Shown: piece after piece, positions 1-12,508 of the stretch
Position numbering within the stretch: the stretch's first letter is position 1
How the letters are laid out: each line of letters starts with the position of its first letter
Assembly: GCA_037043455.1 (NCBI GenBank)
Contig: JAWPHD010000298.1
Span: 248,001 to 312,000 of the forward strand
Direction of reading: 5' to 3'
Origin: Cyrtodaria siliqua
Taxonomy: Eukaryota > Mollusca > Bivalvia > Adapedonta > Hiatellidae
Length of the DNA stretch: 64,000 bases
The notes under the pieces: model-generated
The model's database searches: none
What the model was told of the DNA's origin: nothing
The model's input: only the letters and a program-made list of their open reading frames with translations
Program-made: the position numbers and the translations under genes

Positions 1-1659
1 CACTGTGTTTTAGGGTATCATCATGCCATGTTTTATAATCTCACCTATGTGCCATGGTCACTGTGCTTTAGGGTACCATCATGCCATGTTTTACAATATC
101 ACCTCTGTTTCATGGCCACTGTGCTTTAAGGTATCATCATGCCATGTTTTATAATATCACCTGTGTGCCATGACCACTGTGCTTTAGGGTACCATCATGC
201 CATGTTTTACAATATCACCTGTGTTTCACGGCCACTGTGCTTTAGGGTATCATCATGCCATGTTTTATAATATCACCTGTGTTCCATGGCCACTGTGCTT
301 TACAGTATCATCATGCCATGTTTTATAATCTCACCTGTGTGCCATGGCCACTGTGCTTTAGGGTATCATCATGCCATGTTTTACAATATCACCTGTGTTT
401 CATGGCCACTGTGCTTTGGGGTATCATCATGCCATGTTTTATAATATCACCTGTGTGCCATGGCCACTGTGCTTTAGGGTATCATCATGCCATGTTTTAC
501 AATATCACCTGTGTGCCATGGCCACTGTGCTTTAGGGTATCATCATGCCATGTTTTACAATATCACCTGTGTTCCATGGCCACTGTGCTTTAGGGTATCG
601 TCATGCCATGTTTTATAATCTCATCTGTGTGCCATGGCCACTGTGCTTTAGGGTATCATCATGCCATGTTTTACAATATCACCTGTGTTTTATGGCCACT
701 GTGCTTTAGGGCATCATCATGCCATGTTTTATAATCTCCCCTGTGTGCCATGGCCACTGTGCTTTAGGGTACCATCATGCCATGGTTTACAATATCACCT
801 GTGTGCCATGGCCACTGTGCTTTAGGGTATCATCATGCCATGTTTTACAATATCACCTGTGTTTTATGGCCACTGTGCTTTAGGGTATCATCATGCCATG
901 TTTTATAACCTCACCTGTGTGCCATGGCCACTGTGCTTTAGGGTATCATCATGCCATGTTTTATAATCTCCCCTGTGTGCCATGGCCACTGTGCTTTAGG
1001 GTATCATCATGCCATGTTTTATAATCTCCCCTGTGTGCCATGGCCACTGTGCTTTAGGGTATCATCATGCCATGTTTTATAACCTCACCTGTGTGCCATG
1101 GCCACTGTGCTTTAGGGTATCATCATGCCATGTTTTATAATCTCCCCTGTGTGCCATGGCCACTGTGCTTTAGGGTATCATCATGCCATGTTTTATAATC
1201 TCCCCTGTGTGCCATGGCCACTGTGCTTTAGGGTATCATCATGCCATGTTTTATAATCTCACCTGTGTGCCATGGCCACTGTGCTTTAGGGTATCATCAT
1301 GCCATGTTTTATAATATCACCTGTGTTTCATGGCCACTGTGCTTTAGGGTATCATCATGCCATGTTTTATAATCTCACCTGTGTGCCATGGCCACTGTGC
1401 TTTAGGGTATCATCATGCCATGTTTTACAATATCACCTGTGTGCCATGGCCACTGTGCTTTAGGGTATCATCATGCCATGTTTTACAATCTCCCCTGTGT
1501 GCCATGGCCACTGTGCTTTAGGGTATCATCATGCCATGTTTTATAATCTCACCTGTGTGCCATGGCCACTGTGCTTTAGTGTATCATCATGCCATGTTTT
1601 ATAATCTCACCTGTGTGCCATGGCCACTGTGCTTTAGGGTACCATCATGCCATGTTTTA
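1..1659. repeat. 58-bp satellite array, about 28 copies
   Basis: Direct reading shows a 58-bp unit repeated head to tail from base 1, so the array begins outside the window, to about 1659, where the last unit runs into unique sequence. Units differ by a few substitutions (tataatctc / tacaatatc, gtgtgcc / gtgttcc). Variant units recur in patches, for example runs of the 'tctcccctg' type near 960-1210, which suggests local unit duplication. The short open frame at 255-593 is a by-product of the repeat and should not be taken as a gene. Confidence 0.97.
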
Positions 1660-2200
1660 GCCTTCTTCTGTTTTTGATGAGTGTACAAGATCTGCAATAC
1701 AAGACCATGATGTCTTTTTATAATGACCTTTATATATGGGTCAGATGACTATAGACATGAAGTGTACATATCTAGAGTTTAATGAAAAAATATAAAGAAA
1801 TGAAAAAATTGAAGTAAATGTTAAGTGTTTGTGATGCCGCCAGACAAAATGATCCCCATGTATAGCATTTTTCTTGAAAAGGTGACACACAAAAAAAAAA
1901 TAAATCGTAATTACATATAAATTTTAATATAGCAGTACTGTTAAACTGTAATTAAACACCCTTAGTACCAAAGCACAAACTGTTTTATCTTTACAGGTGG
2001 CCTGGGATTTTATTTTTTTTTAATATTTTTTTTTTTTATCCCTAACAAAATGTTTGCTCTATTGTTTGAGGCATTTGTTTCAGGCTATAGGTTTTTCAAC
2101 ATTACATTGACAATGTTGAAACACAGACCTAATAAAACTTTGTCTGTGGTTGAAAGTACATAAATACATTGTACAATATGTCTGTGGTTGAAAGTACATA
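1660..2200. other. AT-rich sequence without recognised gene
   Basis: Long A and T runs and no convincing coding frame. A ~28-bp phrase (tgtctgtggttgaaagtac) occurs twice, near 2141 and 2179, immediately before the MITE copy that follows. Confidence 0.6.
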
Positions 2201-2651
2201 AGGTCATACTACACCAATTCATTTTCCATAGGCCTACCTTATAGCTCTAAGCTCTGTACTGAGTTCCCTAATGTAGGAAGCTATATTTTTTATTACTTGT
2301 TTTGAAAGAACTATCTTAGTACATACAGAAGCCATACATTGAGTATGTTTTGAAAAAGCTGTTTGGGTCGGATGGTGCTGACCCACCTACTTGCATGTAA
2401 AAACATGAGGAAAATGTAAAATATACTTCTTTCTTTGATTATGCAACACATTATGAATACATTGCACAAATGTATGATTTAACCTTTATAAGTACTCTTC
2501 AAAAGTTGAATTTTAATTTTTTAGCAAGATTTTTTGGTTTGATTACCTTGACAACCAATCAAAATGAAGAGATTCTGTGTAATAGCTCCGAATTTACCCT
2601 GGAACTTTTTCCCTGCCCGCTGATTGGTTGGTAATTGGTGTAGTCCGATCT
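2201..2651. mobile_element. MITE copy 1 (TIR ACTACACCAATT)
   Basis: This 451-bp segment recurs at 3896-4357 with only scattered differences. It begins AGGTCATACTACACCAATT and its end, read in reverse complement, begins AGATCGGACTACACCAATT. That gives terminal inverted repeats with a perfect 12-bp core. No coding frame is present, so it is a non-autonomous DNA element. The target duplication could not be fixed, so superfamily is unassigned. Confidence 0.75.
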
Positions 2652-3895
2652 AAAGAGACATTCAAACCTGACTGAAGTTGTTTTTTTCTGGCTAAATTGT
2701 TTGATACATTCGATCTGAGAGAAATGATGTCATTCTTTTTAAGAAAAATATCCTTTTCGACAAAATATGAGGGCTTAAAAGAGCTTGGCTAAGGTAAAAT
2801 TCCTTCGGATTTTACGCGTAAATCCAGAATCTTCAAAATGCCATAACTCGACAACCGTTCCAATCTTTTGCTTCAAATAAAGTGATTTTAAATTGATTTC
2901 ATCAACAACATGTGATTTTCAACCAGTTGAAGCTATCTTGAAAATAATATCTACTCAAAAATGATATTTGTGATTTTTAGGGGTCAAAATAGCAGATTTT
3001 ACCATAAAACGCTACTGTTTTCATATGTATTCAAAATCTGCCTTCAAATGAATTAATTAACATTATTCAGCAGGTTCTTTATGTGAAACCATCAAGAAAA
3101 TGCAACTTTTCAATTTAGAAATGACAAAAAATAATTCTGAGACTATCCTCCCCAACTCCATTTTTAGGGGCATGCCATGTTTTACAATATGCTCATTACA
3201 CAAGATTGCCTGTTACTGTACTGTTTCTTGTATTTTTTCATTAGATATTGTTTATACCATCTTTACAGGTCATTTTCATGTAACCATGCAGCCAATAAGC
3301 ACTGTTTAAAGTACAGATCCATGAAAATTCATTAAAATGAAGGGGGTTGGGTAGAAAAAAACTTTTGAAAAACATACAAAAGGTCATATTTTTTGCCAAC
3401 TAAATAATTTAATTTGTAAAATGTATTAAACCGCATAACATATTTGCATATCGACACTAACCGTATAGAAGCAATGCACTCAAAGTCAGATGTTACCTCG
3501 ACATCTTTTTCAAAACAGACAAAAGCGGCTTTTCGACATCTTTTCGGACAGATGTAGATTGTCGCTTTCTGACATTTTTGCCAAACAATGTATGCAAAGC
3601 CCTCAGAAATGAATAAAACTTACTAGATATACCTTTAACTAGTCAAACATGTGCATTACAGGCTAATTTTGTATACCGGGTGTCAGGTATGGCTAATTTT
3701 GTGTGCACTACCCTCAATAAAGAATTTAAATTACCTATGTGACACCATAAAACTTTCAAATATTTAAAAACCATGAAAAGAGTTATAAGAAAAGTCAAAA
3801 TACACCATAATTCAACATTTCCCACACTTTCAAATCATTGTGTTAGGAAAAAAGTATGTCTACTTTCACTTTTACCCTATGCAGAATCCATCTTT
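2652..3895. other. Unassigned AT-rich spacer
   Basis: No coding frame with recognisable content. The open frames here are short and of low complexity. It lies between two copies of the same MITE. Confidence 0.5.
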
Positions 3896-4357
3896 AGGTC
3901 ATACTACACCAATTCATTTTCCATAGGCCTACCTTATAGCTCTAAGCTCTGTACTGAGTTCCCTAATGTAGGAAGCTATATTTTTTATTACTTGTTTTGA
4001 AAGACCTATCTTAGTTTTATCAAAAAAACATACAGAAGCCATACTTTGAGTATGTTTTGAAAAAGCTGTTTGGGTCGGATGGTGCTGACCCAACTACTTG
4101 CATGTAGAAACATGAGGAAAATGTAAAATATACTTCTTTCTTTGATTATGCAACACATTATGAATACATTGCACAAATGTATGATTTAACCTTTATAAGT
4201 ACTCTTCAAAAGTTGAATTTTAATTTTTTAGCAAGATGTTTTGGTTTGATTACCTTGACAACCAATCAAAATTAACAGATTCTGTGTAATAGCTTCGAAT
4301 TTACCCTGGAACTTTTTCCCTGCCCGCTGATTGGTTGGTAATTGGTGTAGTTCGATC
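3896..4357. mobile_element. MITE copy 2 (TIR ACTACACCAATT)
   Basis: Second copy of the element at 2201-2651, in the same orientation, with the same 12-bp terminal inverted core and a ~13-bp internal insertion (ttttatcaaaaaa) near 4016. The close similarity of the two copies indicates recent activity or a local duplication. Confidence 0.75.
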
Positions 4358-4596
4358 ATAAATACATCTTGGGAATTGTAAAGCATTATGATTGTATCAA
4401 TAGTAGTAGGAATGTAAAGTGGTAGTTTAGATAAGTAAGCATTACCATTATCTTTTGATAATTTGTTTTACAAACTCTCCTGTGAGAAAATGAAATTAGG
4501 AATTTTATTTTTTGAATTTGATAGTTTATTGTTGTTGTTTTCACCTCCTTCAAGATTTTAATTGAACTCTTCATTCTCTTTTCCTTTCCAACCATA

Positions 4597-4705
4597 TAAA
4601 ACATACAGGTCTCCTAGCAGGCTCAGATAAAACATACAGGTCTCCTAGCAGGCTCAGATAAAACATACAGGTCTTCTAGCAGGCTCAGATAAAACATACA
4701 GGTTT
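4597..4705. repeat. 31-bp tandem repeat, 3.5 copies
   Basis: The phrase acatacaggtctcctagcag recurs every 31 bp. The third copy has one change (tcttct) and the fourth is cut short. Confidence 0.9.
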
Positions 4706-5285
4706 TTATAAAGGTTGGTTTTTAGTAAATTAATGGTTTTTTAGGGTGAATTCTACAAAAATAGAGTAATTAACAGCTACATTTCCATGCTTTTATCAAT
4801 ATTTCTAACATAAATACCTTGTCTGATGAATATTACCCACTGTACATTGATACATGAATTTTTGTTTAGTTAATTGCTGTCTTCCCCGACCCTTTAGTTC
4901 TCACTTATCTTGAGTCTCAGAAATGCTACCAGACAAAGGCAATGGCAAAGGCAACAACATTCTGAAAAACTCAAGATGGCATTAGAAGTATTACATACAT
5001 AACTGTAAATTTCTAATAGCTTCAATCATTTGATTCTGATTAATTTAATGTAGAATGGATCATTTATTCAGTAACCAACAAACAGAAAAATAAAATAAAA
5101 AGGTTTCAAGAGAAAATTACAGGCTTTTAAAAGTTTTTCAGACAAAATAAAGGTTTTAATTTTTTGCTCATGCTCATTATAGGTCTTTATCATGACCCCT
5201 GCATTGTTTCCGGTGCCATCTCGCTCAAATCACTAGAGCAGTGGCAGAAAAACAATAAACATGGCTTCAGGGTAAATGGAGTGTC
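4706..5285. other. No gene recognised
   Basis: AT-rich unique-looking sequence. I see no coding frame, RNA gene or repeat structure that I can support. Confidence 0.5.
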
Positions 5286-5402
5286 TACAATAGAATTTGC
5301 AGGAACTCTGCAGTTCTGCAGGTGAGAAGGTTCTAGGCCCATTCTCCATATTTTATCTCGATGAAAATGGAGGATAAGCCTGTCAGGCGCCATATAATCT
5401 TT
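5286..5402 (-). repeat. Dispersed repeat, inverted match to 9731-9842
   Basis: The stretch containing 'ctgcagttctgcaggtgag' and 'ttctaggcccattctccata' is the reverse complement of sequence at 9731-9842. The short minus-strand frame across it is part of the repeat. Confidence 0.7.
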
Positions 5403-5811
5403 CATGTGTGCACCTTAAAACCCCAATTCAATTCAATTTTACTGAAATTCAATAGCGGTAGAAAAAGTACCAAATCGTCATTGAACTTCAAGCCCACACT
5501 AAAATTACACTCGATCACAGGTAATTGACGGGGCATTACCAATCGAACTACACAGGCAAGTTATGTGATGCAAGACATGATCAAAACCTAAAGCGCTAAT
5601 GGATGTCACATGACCAACAGAAACAAATATTTCGGTCCCAGCAAACCTTTTGTTTTCTTTAAATTCATAAATTTGTTATTATAGACTTATTTGGGACTTA
5701 ATATGCTCACATTTCCATGTATACATTTCACTGAATAAAATCAGACAGTTATTGCTTTTGCTGAATATATTTTTTACTTGCGGACATTATGTCCCTTTAA
5801 CAAAAGAGGAA
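5403..5811. other. No gene recognised
   Basis: Unique-looking AT-rich sequence with no supportable feature. Confidence 0.45.
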
Positions 5812-5985
5812 CTCGTTGGAACGGTCAGTGGCAAAAAAGGCAGCACCCTAAACCAGGTTCTAGGGTGCACCAAACCTCATTCATTCTATTTATTCATCCA
5901 AACAAAATGGGACAATGTAAACAAAAGAACCCCAAGCAGCCTCTTCTCATAACAAACTAAACAGTATTAACACCTGATAATACAC
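5812..5985 (-). mobile_element. 3'-tail fragment of Penelope-like family
   Basis: Contains the family tail phrases 'ggaacggtcagtggcaaa' and 'ccaggttctagggtgcacc' followed by 'gggacaatgtaaac', matching the 3' region of the minus-strand copy at 17229-19027. No reverse transcriptase coding is left. Confidence 0.75.
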
Positions 5986-6058
5986 CTGATGATTATGTAA
6001 ACTGATAATACACCTGATGATTATGTAAACTTATAATACACCTGATGATTATGTAAAT
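5974..6058. repeat. 28-bp tandem repeat, 3 copies
   Basis: The unit 'ataatacacctgatgattat' plus 'gtaaact' is repeated three times at 28-bp spacing. Confidence 0.9.
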
Positions 6059-6334
6059 ATAAAAAACAAAACCCGAGAAATTACGTCACGATTGTTTACG
6101 TCTTCATGTATATTTCATTTAGTGATTTAACTGTACATAATTTAACAGTCGTATACATAACACAGTCCTAAATACAATTAAGAATGGGATAATTAGCCGT
6201 GGGCTCGTTTTATGACATTTTAAACTGTTAATGCAGTCTACTTTAATACATGTACTTTCCTAATTAAGTGGCTCACCACTGTCTTGCCTTAGGTAATTAA
6301 CTTCTTTCCTATCCATAACTGCGTCTAAACATAA

Positions 6335-7390
6335 AACAAGAGCTGTCGGAAAACAACGCAGCTCGACTATTCGACTTTTCAGAGAATAATAAATTATATA
6401 GCTAGTATATACCATCAGAAAACAAGGCTAAAACAATGTGGATTGGGGGATGGGGCTTGTATAGAAACTCGGTCCGATATAAAATTATGTGATATTTTAT
6501 TTTTTTTATCTGTTTTAATCCAAAATTGCTGACATTTTAAAGAAATTTGTGGTTGAAAGGCAACTCGGGGAGGGAGATGATTTCTGGTAATTTTTATTGT
6601 GGCCTCATTTCATTTTTTTTTATTGATATTTCATCTGTGTATCTGAATTTAATCTAAATTGTTTTATATGTAAATGATTGCGTTTAAATTAAAATATTAA
6701 GGTGGGGAGGGGGGAACAAAAGCGACACAGAAATATGTATAATTTTTTATTTTTTTTAAAATCAGTTTCGAGTGGTGGGGAGGGAGGAGAGAGGCGGGGT
6801 GAGGGAGCAACATGTGTAAGAATTGACAAAAGCAACACAGAAATATGTATATATATATATTTTTAAAACAAATGAGTTTCGAATGGGTAAAACAAATGGG
6901 GGGGGGGGGGAGAGGGGTGCAAAATATCAATTTTACCAAGTTTAAAGAAGATTGGATAAGAATTACCCAAGTTAGAGTCTGGACAACATTAATTTCGTCA
7001 ATTTTTACTATACCATGGAACATAAAAACTAACTCTAGAATTACTGAAGCTATGTAACTCATTATTGATTTTGGCCGAGACATTGAGCCTACCGGTATAT
7101 ACAATTTGACCATGTTTGGAAAGGATAGGATAATAATTACCCAAGTTTGAGTCCGGACAATATTAATAACGTAAATTTTTACAATTCAAAGGGGCATAAC
7201 TCTGGAAATACTGAGGCGATGGGACTGATTATCAAACCTGGTCGAGACATTGTGATCATATATACAATCTGACCAAGTTTGGAGAAGACTAGAAAAAATT
7301 TACACACGTTAGAGTCCAGGCACATGCACGGATGGACAGGGGTAACACTATATGTCCTTCCACCATTCTTTGGATGCCAGAGCATAACAA
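6335..7390 (+). mobile_element. Non-autonomous repeat element with ~165-bp internal repeats
   Basis: Begins with 'acaagagctgtcggaaaac' and 'gcagctcgactattcgac', the same opening as the element at 33865-35203. Inside are three ~165-bp units marked by 'attacccaagttagagtc' near 6964, 7137 and 7306, plus a duplicated 'cacagaaatatgtat' block near 6725 and 6836. It ends in a 'ggatggacaggggtaac' phrase. There is no coding capacity, so this is a degenerate copy of an abundant family. Confidence 0.65.
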
Positions 7391-7539
7391 AAGGGGAAAC
7401 TATCCTAGAACATAACAGCATACTTTATAGAGTAAATATAGTTCATCTTTATAGCTACCAAATGAAATAAAGGTTCTGGCAATGTCTGTTGCGAAAATGT
7501 CAAACAACGCTGAACAAGTTATATGTTCGAGTACTGGTT

Positions 7540-8150
7540 CAATTTTTTAAACACATGCCAAATATATTTCTTTACTAAAATAGAGGCTAAAGGCCCTGAC
7601 ATTGTTTGGTAAAGATAAACTGTAAAAAAAAAGATGCTGGCGTGTTAACAAGGGAGAACATGAAATTTAAAATTAAAACAAGGGTCATAACTCTGTTGTT
7701 TAATCACCGAAATTAGTGATTTTCCAACTCGTTTAAGTTTTCATTGATATAAAGACCCTCATAACGTTTGATTAAGATCGTCTGCAAATAAAGACGCTAG
7801 AGTGTTAACAAGGCAGAATTTAACTTTTTTTAAAACAAATAAAAGGCCATAACTCTGTTTTTAATAGCAGATATTGCTGGTTTTCAAACATCTTTAAGCT
7901 TTATTGATATAAAGACCCTGACAAAGTTTGGTAAAGATAATTTGCAAAATAAAGGTGCTAACAGTGTTAACAGGACAGAATATAGAATTTTTATTAACTC
8001 AAGGGTCATAACTTGTCTGAGCTAACATTAACATAAAGACCCTGACAGAAATTCAAGTATTAGGGTGTTAATAACACAGTTTAACAGACGGACGGACAAA
8101 TATATCTTACGCCACCCCCAAAACATGTAACATAATCAGGGGCACTAACT
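7540..8150 (+). repeat. Degenerate tandem-repeat element
   Basis: Three or four diverged units share 'ataaagaccctgacaaagtt', 'gtgttaacaagg' and 'ggtcataactctg'. The block ends in 'agacggacggacaaatat', a terminal phrase of the same general repeat class as 6335-7390. No gene is present. Confidence 0.6.
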
Positions 8151-8301
8151 ATGTAACACATGCTTCAATCTTGCTCGTTCTCAACCATCTAAGATCCTAC
8201 TGAACATTGTTTACCGGTAACCTTAATTTCAGATTTGGTGAAAATCAGAAGCCGTTTACTAAAGTTACTGTATAAACAAACTGAAATTCCGATATTATCA
8301 A

Positions 8302-8469
8302 TGGACTGTCCTTTCTTTGAATTAAGACCATTATTCCATTTATGTGACAAAGGGGTGTTTTAGGGAAAATGACTGATCAGCAGCCGGACAATGTAAACGC
8401 TGATTAGCCTGCGAGTTTACAATGGACGCAAAGGCTATTATAGTCATGCTTAGCGGGTTAAGGGTTAAA
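8302..8469. mobile_element. 5'-truncated MITE (TTAACCCTTAACC type)
   Basis: Matches 15889-16068 (ctttgaattaagaccatt, ggctattatagtc) and keeps the right terminal repeat 'gggttaagggttaaat', but has no left terminal repeat. Confidence 0.7.
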
Positions 8470-9475
8470 TACAATTTAGTGAAAATAAAACATAGAAAAT
8501 ATAATACCTAAAATTTGAAATTCTCTTACTAAACATGATAAAAGTTTATGTACGTCCCGCTGGACAAATTGCCTTGACATAAGCTTGACTGTTGGCCAGT
8601 AAGTAAAGCCTAAAAGAACAAAAAATTGGTAAAGTTAATAAACCGCTAAGGTCAAGGTTATTTGTGCAATTGCTCTGGATAGTTCAGCTGTACCACCCAA
8701 TGCACAAGTATGATCCAGATTTTGGTGGCTCTAGGGCATGTAGTTTTTGAAAACAGATAAAAGATAAAAACTTAAGGTAAATTGTCAGTTTAATATTCAA
8801 ATTTGGGTGAACTAATGCATTTTGTTCTTGTCAAACAGACATTTTGTAAATTAAATCATTTACGTCAGTGTTCATGAGTCATATAATTAAGGTAATATCT
8901 GCCTACTGGTATTATTGAAAGAAGATCTATTTGCTGGGTGATTTAGTATGCCATAAATATTATTAAATATAGACACAAGGCACATTGGGTAAATCCTGTT
9001 ATGATGGTACTTATTAATGTTAAGACCATTTACGATTCACATAGTAAATTAACCTGAAGCAGTCTTGCAGATGAAAATATAGATCATAAACAGCCAGGCT
9101 ACGTCATATTACTGAGATGTAATAAGAGCTTTTCATGAATAAATTAACATAAACATTACAATATTTGTTGCCAGCACTTGAAATTGTGTATATTTTGACA
9201 TTGGAAACTCATTCAATTCAATAGTTTTATGATACACTTCATTTACGTCACAAAATCCACACAAGTACTGCAGACGGGTACTTTTGTTAATGCTTACTCG
9301 CCTACATCGGTCATTATTATTTTGCAAAGTTCTAACAATGATTTAAACGAAGAGGAAGTCGCCCACCAACTAAGCAGCCTAGTTAATGTCAACATATACA
9401 ACTCATTATGTTGTATTTATTTATAGGATGTTTTACATCATTTTTAGCATATGTCAGGCCATATATGATGTTCGA
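8470..9475. other. About 1 kb without recognised feature
   Basis: Mixed AT-rich sequence. The open frames near 9133-9426 overlap on opposite strands, have no family resemblance and are probably chance. Confidence 0.5.
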
Positions 9476-9479
9476 TTTT

Positions 9480-9645
9480 TTTCTGCTAGAGGCAGACCAC
9501 TCCATTTTGCCTGATTAGAACCAGTACTGTATACCTCCCGCTAAAGTAGGAATCAACACTCTCACTTGACAAGTCAAGCTCCCAGTGAGATTCCAACCAG
9601 CAGCGGTCAGATGCATGAAAGTTTTAGACGCAGCGTATTTACTAT
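9480..9645 (-). mobile_element. SINE-like fragment, minus strand
   Basis: The reverse complement reads 'ctactttagcgggaggtat', 'agtactggttc' and 'gtggtctgcctc' in that order. It matches the plus-strand segment at 21900-21975, which follows a tRNA-like B box. Confidence 0.6.
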
Positions 9646-9730
9646 CCCGGGCATGGAGACGCTCTTTATATATTGTAAATAAAATGGACAATTGAAATGG
9701 GTTTTACGGAACACTAACACATGAAAAGTT

Positions 9731-9842
9731 ATGTGGCGCCTAACAGGAATGAACATGCCAGGCTCATTCTCCATTTACATCAAGATAACATATGGAGAAT
9801 GGGCCTAGAACCTTCTAACCTGCAGAACTGCAGAGTTGCAAA
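9731..9842 (+). repeat. Dispersed repeat, inverted match to 5286-5402
   Basis: Shares 'tatggagaatgggcctagaa' and 'ctgcagaactgcagag' with the reverse complement of 5286-5402. Confidence 0.7.
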
Positions 9843-9962
9843 GTCATGTCACTAAATATCTATACACCATATTTCTTCTAATAGTATTGCCGGGACACTA
9901 TGCAAAATGCCAAGTGGGTGCTTTAAATAAAATGTAATTTTTTTTTATAAAATTAATTTACT

Positions 9963-11942
9963 TTTTAGCTCTATTGGCCGAAGGCCAGCAGAGCTTATGG
10001 GATGGCGAGTTGTCCGTCGTCCGTCCGTCGTCCGTCTGTTAACTTTTGCCTTGTGAACACTCTAGGGCCTTCATTATTTATCGAATCTTTACGAAACGTT
10101 ACCAGTGTCTTTATATCAATGAAAGCTCGGACAAATTCGAAAACCAGCCGGATCGGATAAATTTCACCGGAGTTATGGCCCTTGTTTTGCTGAAAAATGT
10201 CATATTAAGCCTTGTGAACACTCTAGCACCTTCATTTATTATTTGATCTTTACCAAACTTGCACAGATTGTTAATATCAATGAAAGCTCGGACAAGTTCG
10301 AAAACCAGCCAAATCAGATCAGTAACGCCAGAGTTATGGCCCTTGTTTTTTCTGAAAATTGCTATTTTCTGCCTTGTGAACGCTCTAACACCTTCCTTTA
10401 TTATTTGATCGTTACCAAACTTGCACAGATTGTTAATACTAATGATAGCTTGGACAAGTTTGAAAATCAGCCAAATTGGGTCAGTAACACCAGAGTTATG
10501 GCCCTTTTTTTCTTTCTGAAAAAGCCATTTTCTGCCTTGTGAACACTCTAGCACATTCATTTATTATTTGATCTTTACCAAACTTGCACAGATTGTTAAT
10601 ATCAATAAAAGCTCAAATAAGTTCGAAAACCAGCTAAATCGGATCAGTAACACTGGAGTTATGGCCCTTGTTTTTTCTGAAAAATGCTATTTTCTGCCTT
10701 GTGAACACTCTAGGGCCTTCAATATCAATCGGACCTTTACTTAACTTTGCCAGTGTCTTTATATCAATGAAAGCTCGGACAAGTTTGAAAACCGGCAAGA
10801 TCGAAATAATTTCACCGGAGTTATGGCCCTTGTTTTGCTGAAAAATGCCATATTAAGCCTTGTGAACACTCTAGCACCTTCATTTATTATTTGATCTTTA
10901 GCAAACTTGCACAAATTGTTAATATCAATGAAAGCTCGGACAAGTTCAAAAACCAGTTAGAACGGACCATTAACAGCGGAGTTGATGCCCTTGATTTAGT
11001 TAAAAATGCTATATTTTGCCTCATTAAGACGATAGGGCCTTCATCTTTCATCCAATCTTTACCAAACTTTACCATATTGTTTATATAAATGAAAGCTCGG
11101 ACAAGTTTGAAAACCAGCTAGATCGGACCCTTAACAGCGGAGTTATGGCCCTTGATTTAGTTAAAAATGCTATATTTTGACTCGTTAAGATGATAGGGCC
11201 TTTATCTTTCATTCGATCTTTAAGAAACTTTACCAGATTGTTAATATCAATGAAAGCTTGGACAAGTTTGAAAACCATCCAGATTGGACCATTTACATCG
11301 GAGTCATGGCCCTTGATTTTCTGAAATATGCTATATCTTGGCCTCATTAAGACGAAAGGGCCTTCATTTGGCCGGATTTCATTGAAACTTTGCAGGGATG
11401 ATCAGTACCAAGCCTAGTTGTACATAGTCACCGTGTTCCAGTTGAATGATTTAGGCGGAGTTATAGCCCTTTAAAGGTTTTAATACACAAACTTTGTTCT
11501 GACTAGTTCTCTTGAACCCCTGGCCGGATTTAAACGAAGCTTTTTAGGGATGATCAATTCCATGTCTAGTTGTGCAAGTCATTGCCGTATTTCAGTTGAA
11601 TGATTTTTTTGGCAGAATTATGGCCCTTTAAAGGTTTTAATACACAAACTTTGTTTGATCTACTTCTCCTGAACCCCTCGCCAGATTTCAATGAAACTTT
11701 GCAGGGTTGATCAGCACCAAGCCTAGTTGTGCATGTCGTCGTCACGTTCCAGGTTTACAGATATTTGGCAGAGTTATGGCCCTTTAAAAAAATTTGATAC
11801 CACAATTTTTTCCGGGCTATTTCTCCTGAACCCCTGGCTGGATATAGACGAAACTTGACAAGGATGATCAGTATCAGCCTAGTTGTGCATGTCATCGCCA
11901 TATTTCGGTGGAATGATTTTTGGCAGAGTTGTGACCCTTTAA
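9963..11942 (+). repeat. Long tandem-repeat element, left part (~162-bp units)
   Basis: Starts with 'agctctattggccgaaggcc' and 'tgtccgtcgtccgtccgtcg'. It then carries about eight units of ~162 bp marked by 'gccttgtgaacactct' (10048, 10209, 10370, 10534, 10697, 10858) or its variant 'gcctcattaagacga'. After ~11370 come three or four units of a related type marked by 'atggccctttaaaggtttta'. Open frames on both strands through this block are repeat by-products. It is interrupted at 11942 by a DNA transposon and resumes at 15568. Confidence 0.85.
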
Positions 11943-12508
11943 AGGGGCAACTGCCGTATAAAAGCCACTAGATGGAGCTGGGGCAGGTTTTTCATTTAAA
12001 TTTATACATGGTTACATCAGGGAGTCCTTTTTCAAAATCTTGAAAATTCCACCTCATAAAAAAAATATATATTTGGCACAGAAGTACACTGATATTAAAC
12101 ACTTGTATTGGTAAAAAAATATTTGTGTAAAAGCATTTATTATTCCTAGTTTCAAAGTTTATTTAAACCCAACTGACAGAAATTTGAAAATATGAGGGAG
12201 GAGCTTGTGGGGTCATGAACTGAGAAGTGTACACAAATACACGTGGTAGTGTTTACAGCAGACGACATGCACTAGTTAGGTAGTTGTTACATTACAGATG
12301 GAGAAACCTGAATGGAAAATGTATGAACACTTGAAGAAAATAGTATTACAGTTATTTTAATCCTGAACTTGTTTTATATAATAAACTTATCTTTCTTTAA
12401 CTTGGAACATTTCATTCATGTTGCAGAGAGGTATATATATTGCCTGTTGATTATTATAATAAGGTTTAAGATGTTCAAAAGAAAGAAAGTAGAATAAAGT
12501 ACCTTTAA

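Noticed and set aside
255..593. 112-codon open frame in the 58-bp satellite
   Set aside because: The unit length is not a multiple of three and the frame exists only because units lack stops locally.
1..1659. CRISPR-like array
   Set aside because: There are no unique spacers; units are contiguous 58-bp repeats in a eukaryotic genome.
6697..7113. 138-codon minus-strand frame with proline runs
   Set aside because: Lies in a duplicated low-complexity part of a non-autonomous repeat; the prolines come from a G run on the plus strand.
10111..11347. Several 60-150-codon frames on both strands
   Set aside because: They fall wholly in the ~162-bp tandem repeat and occur on both strands over the same bases.
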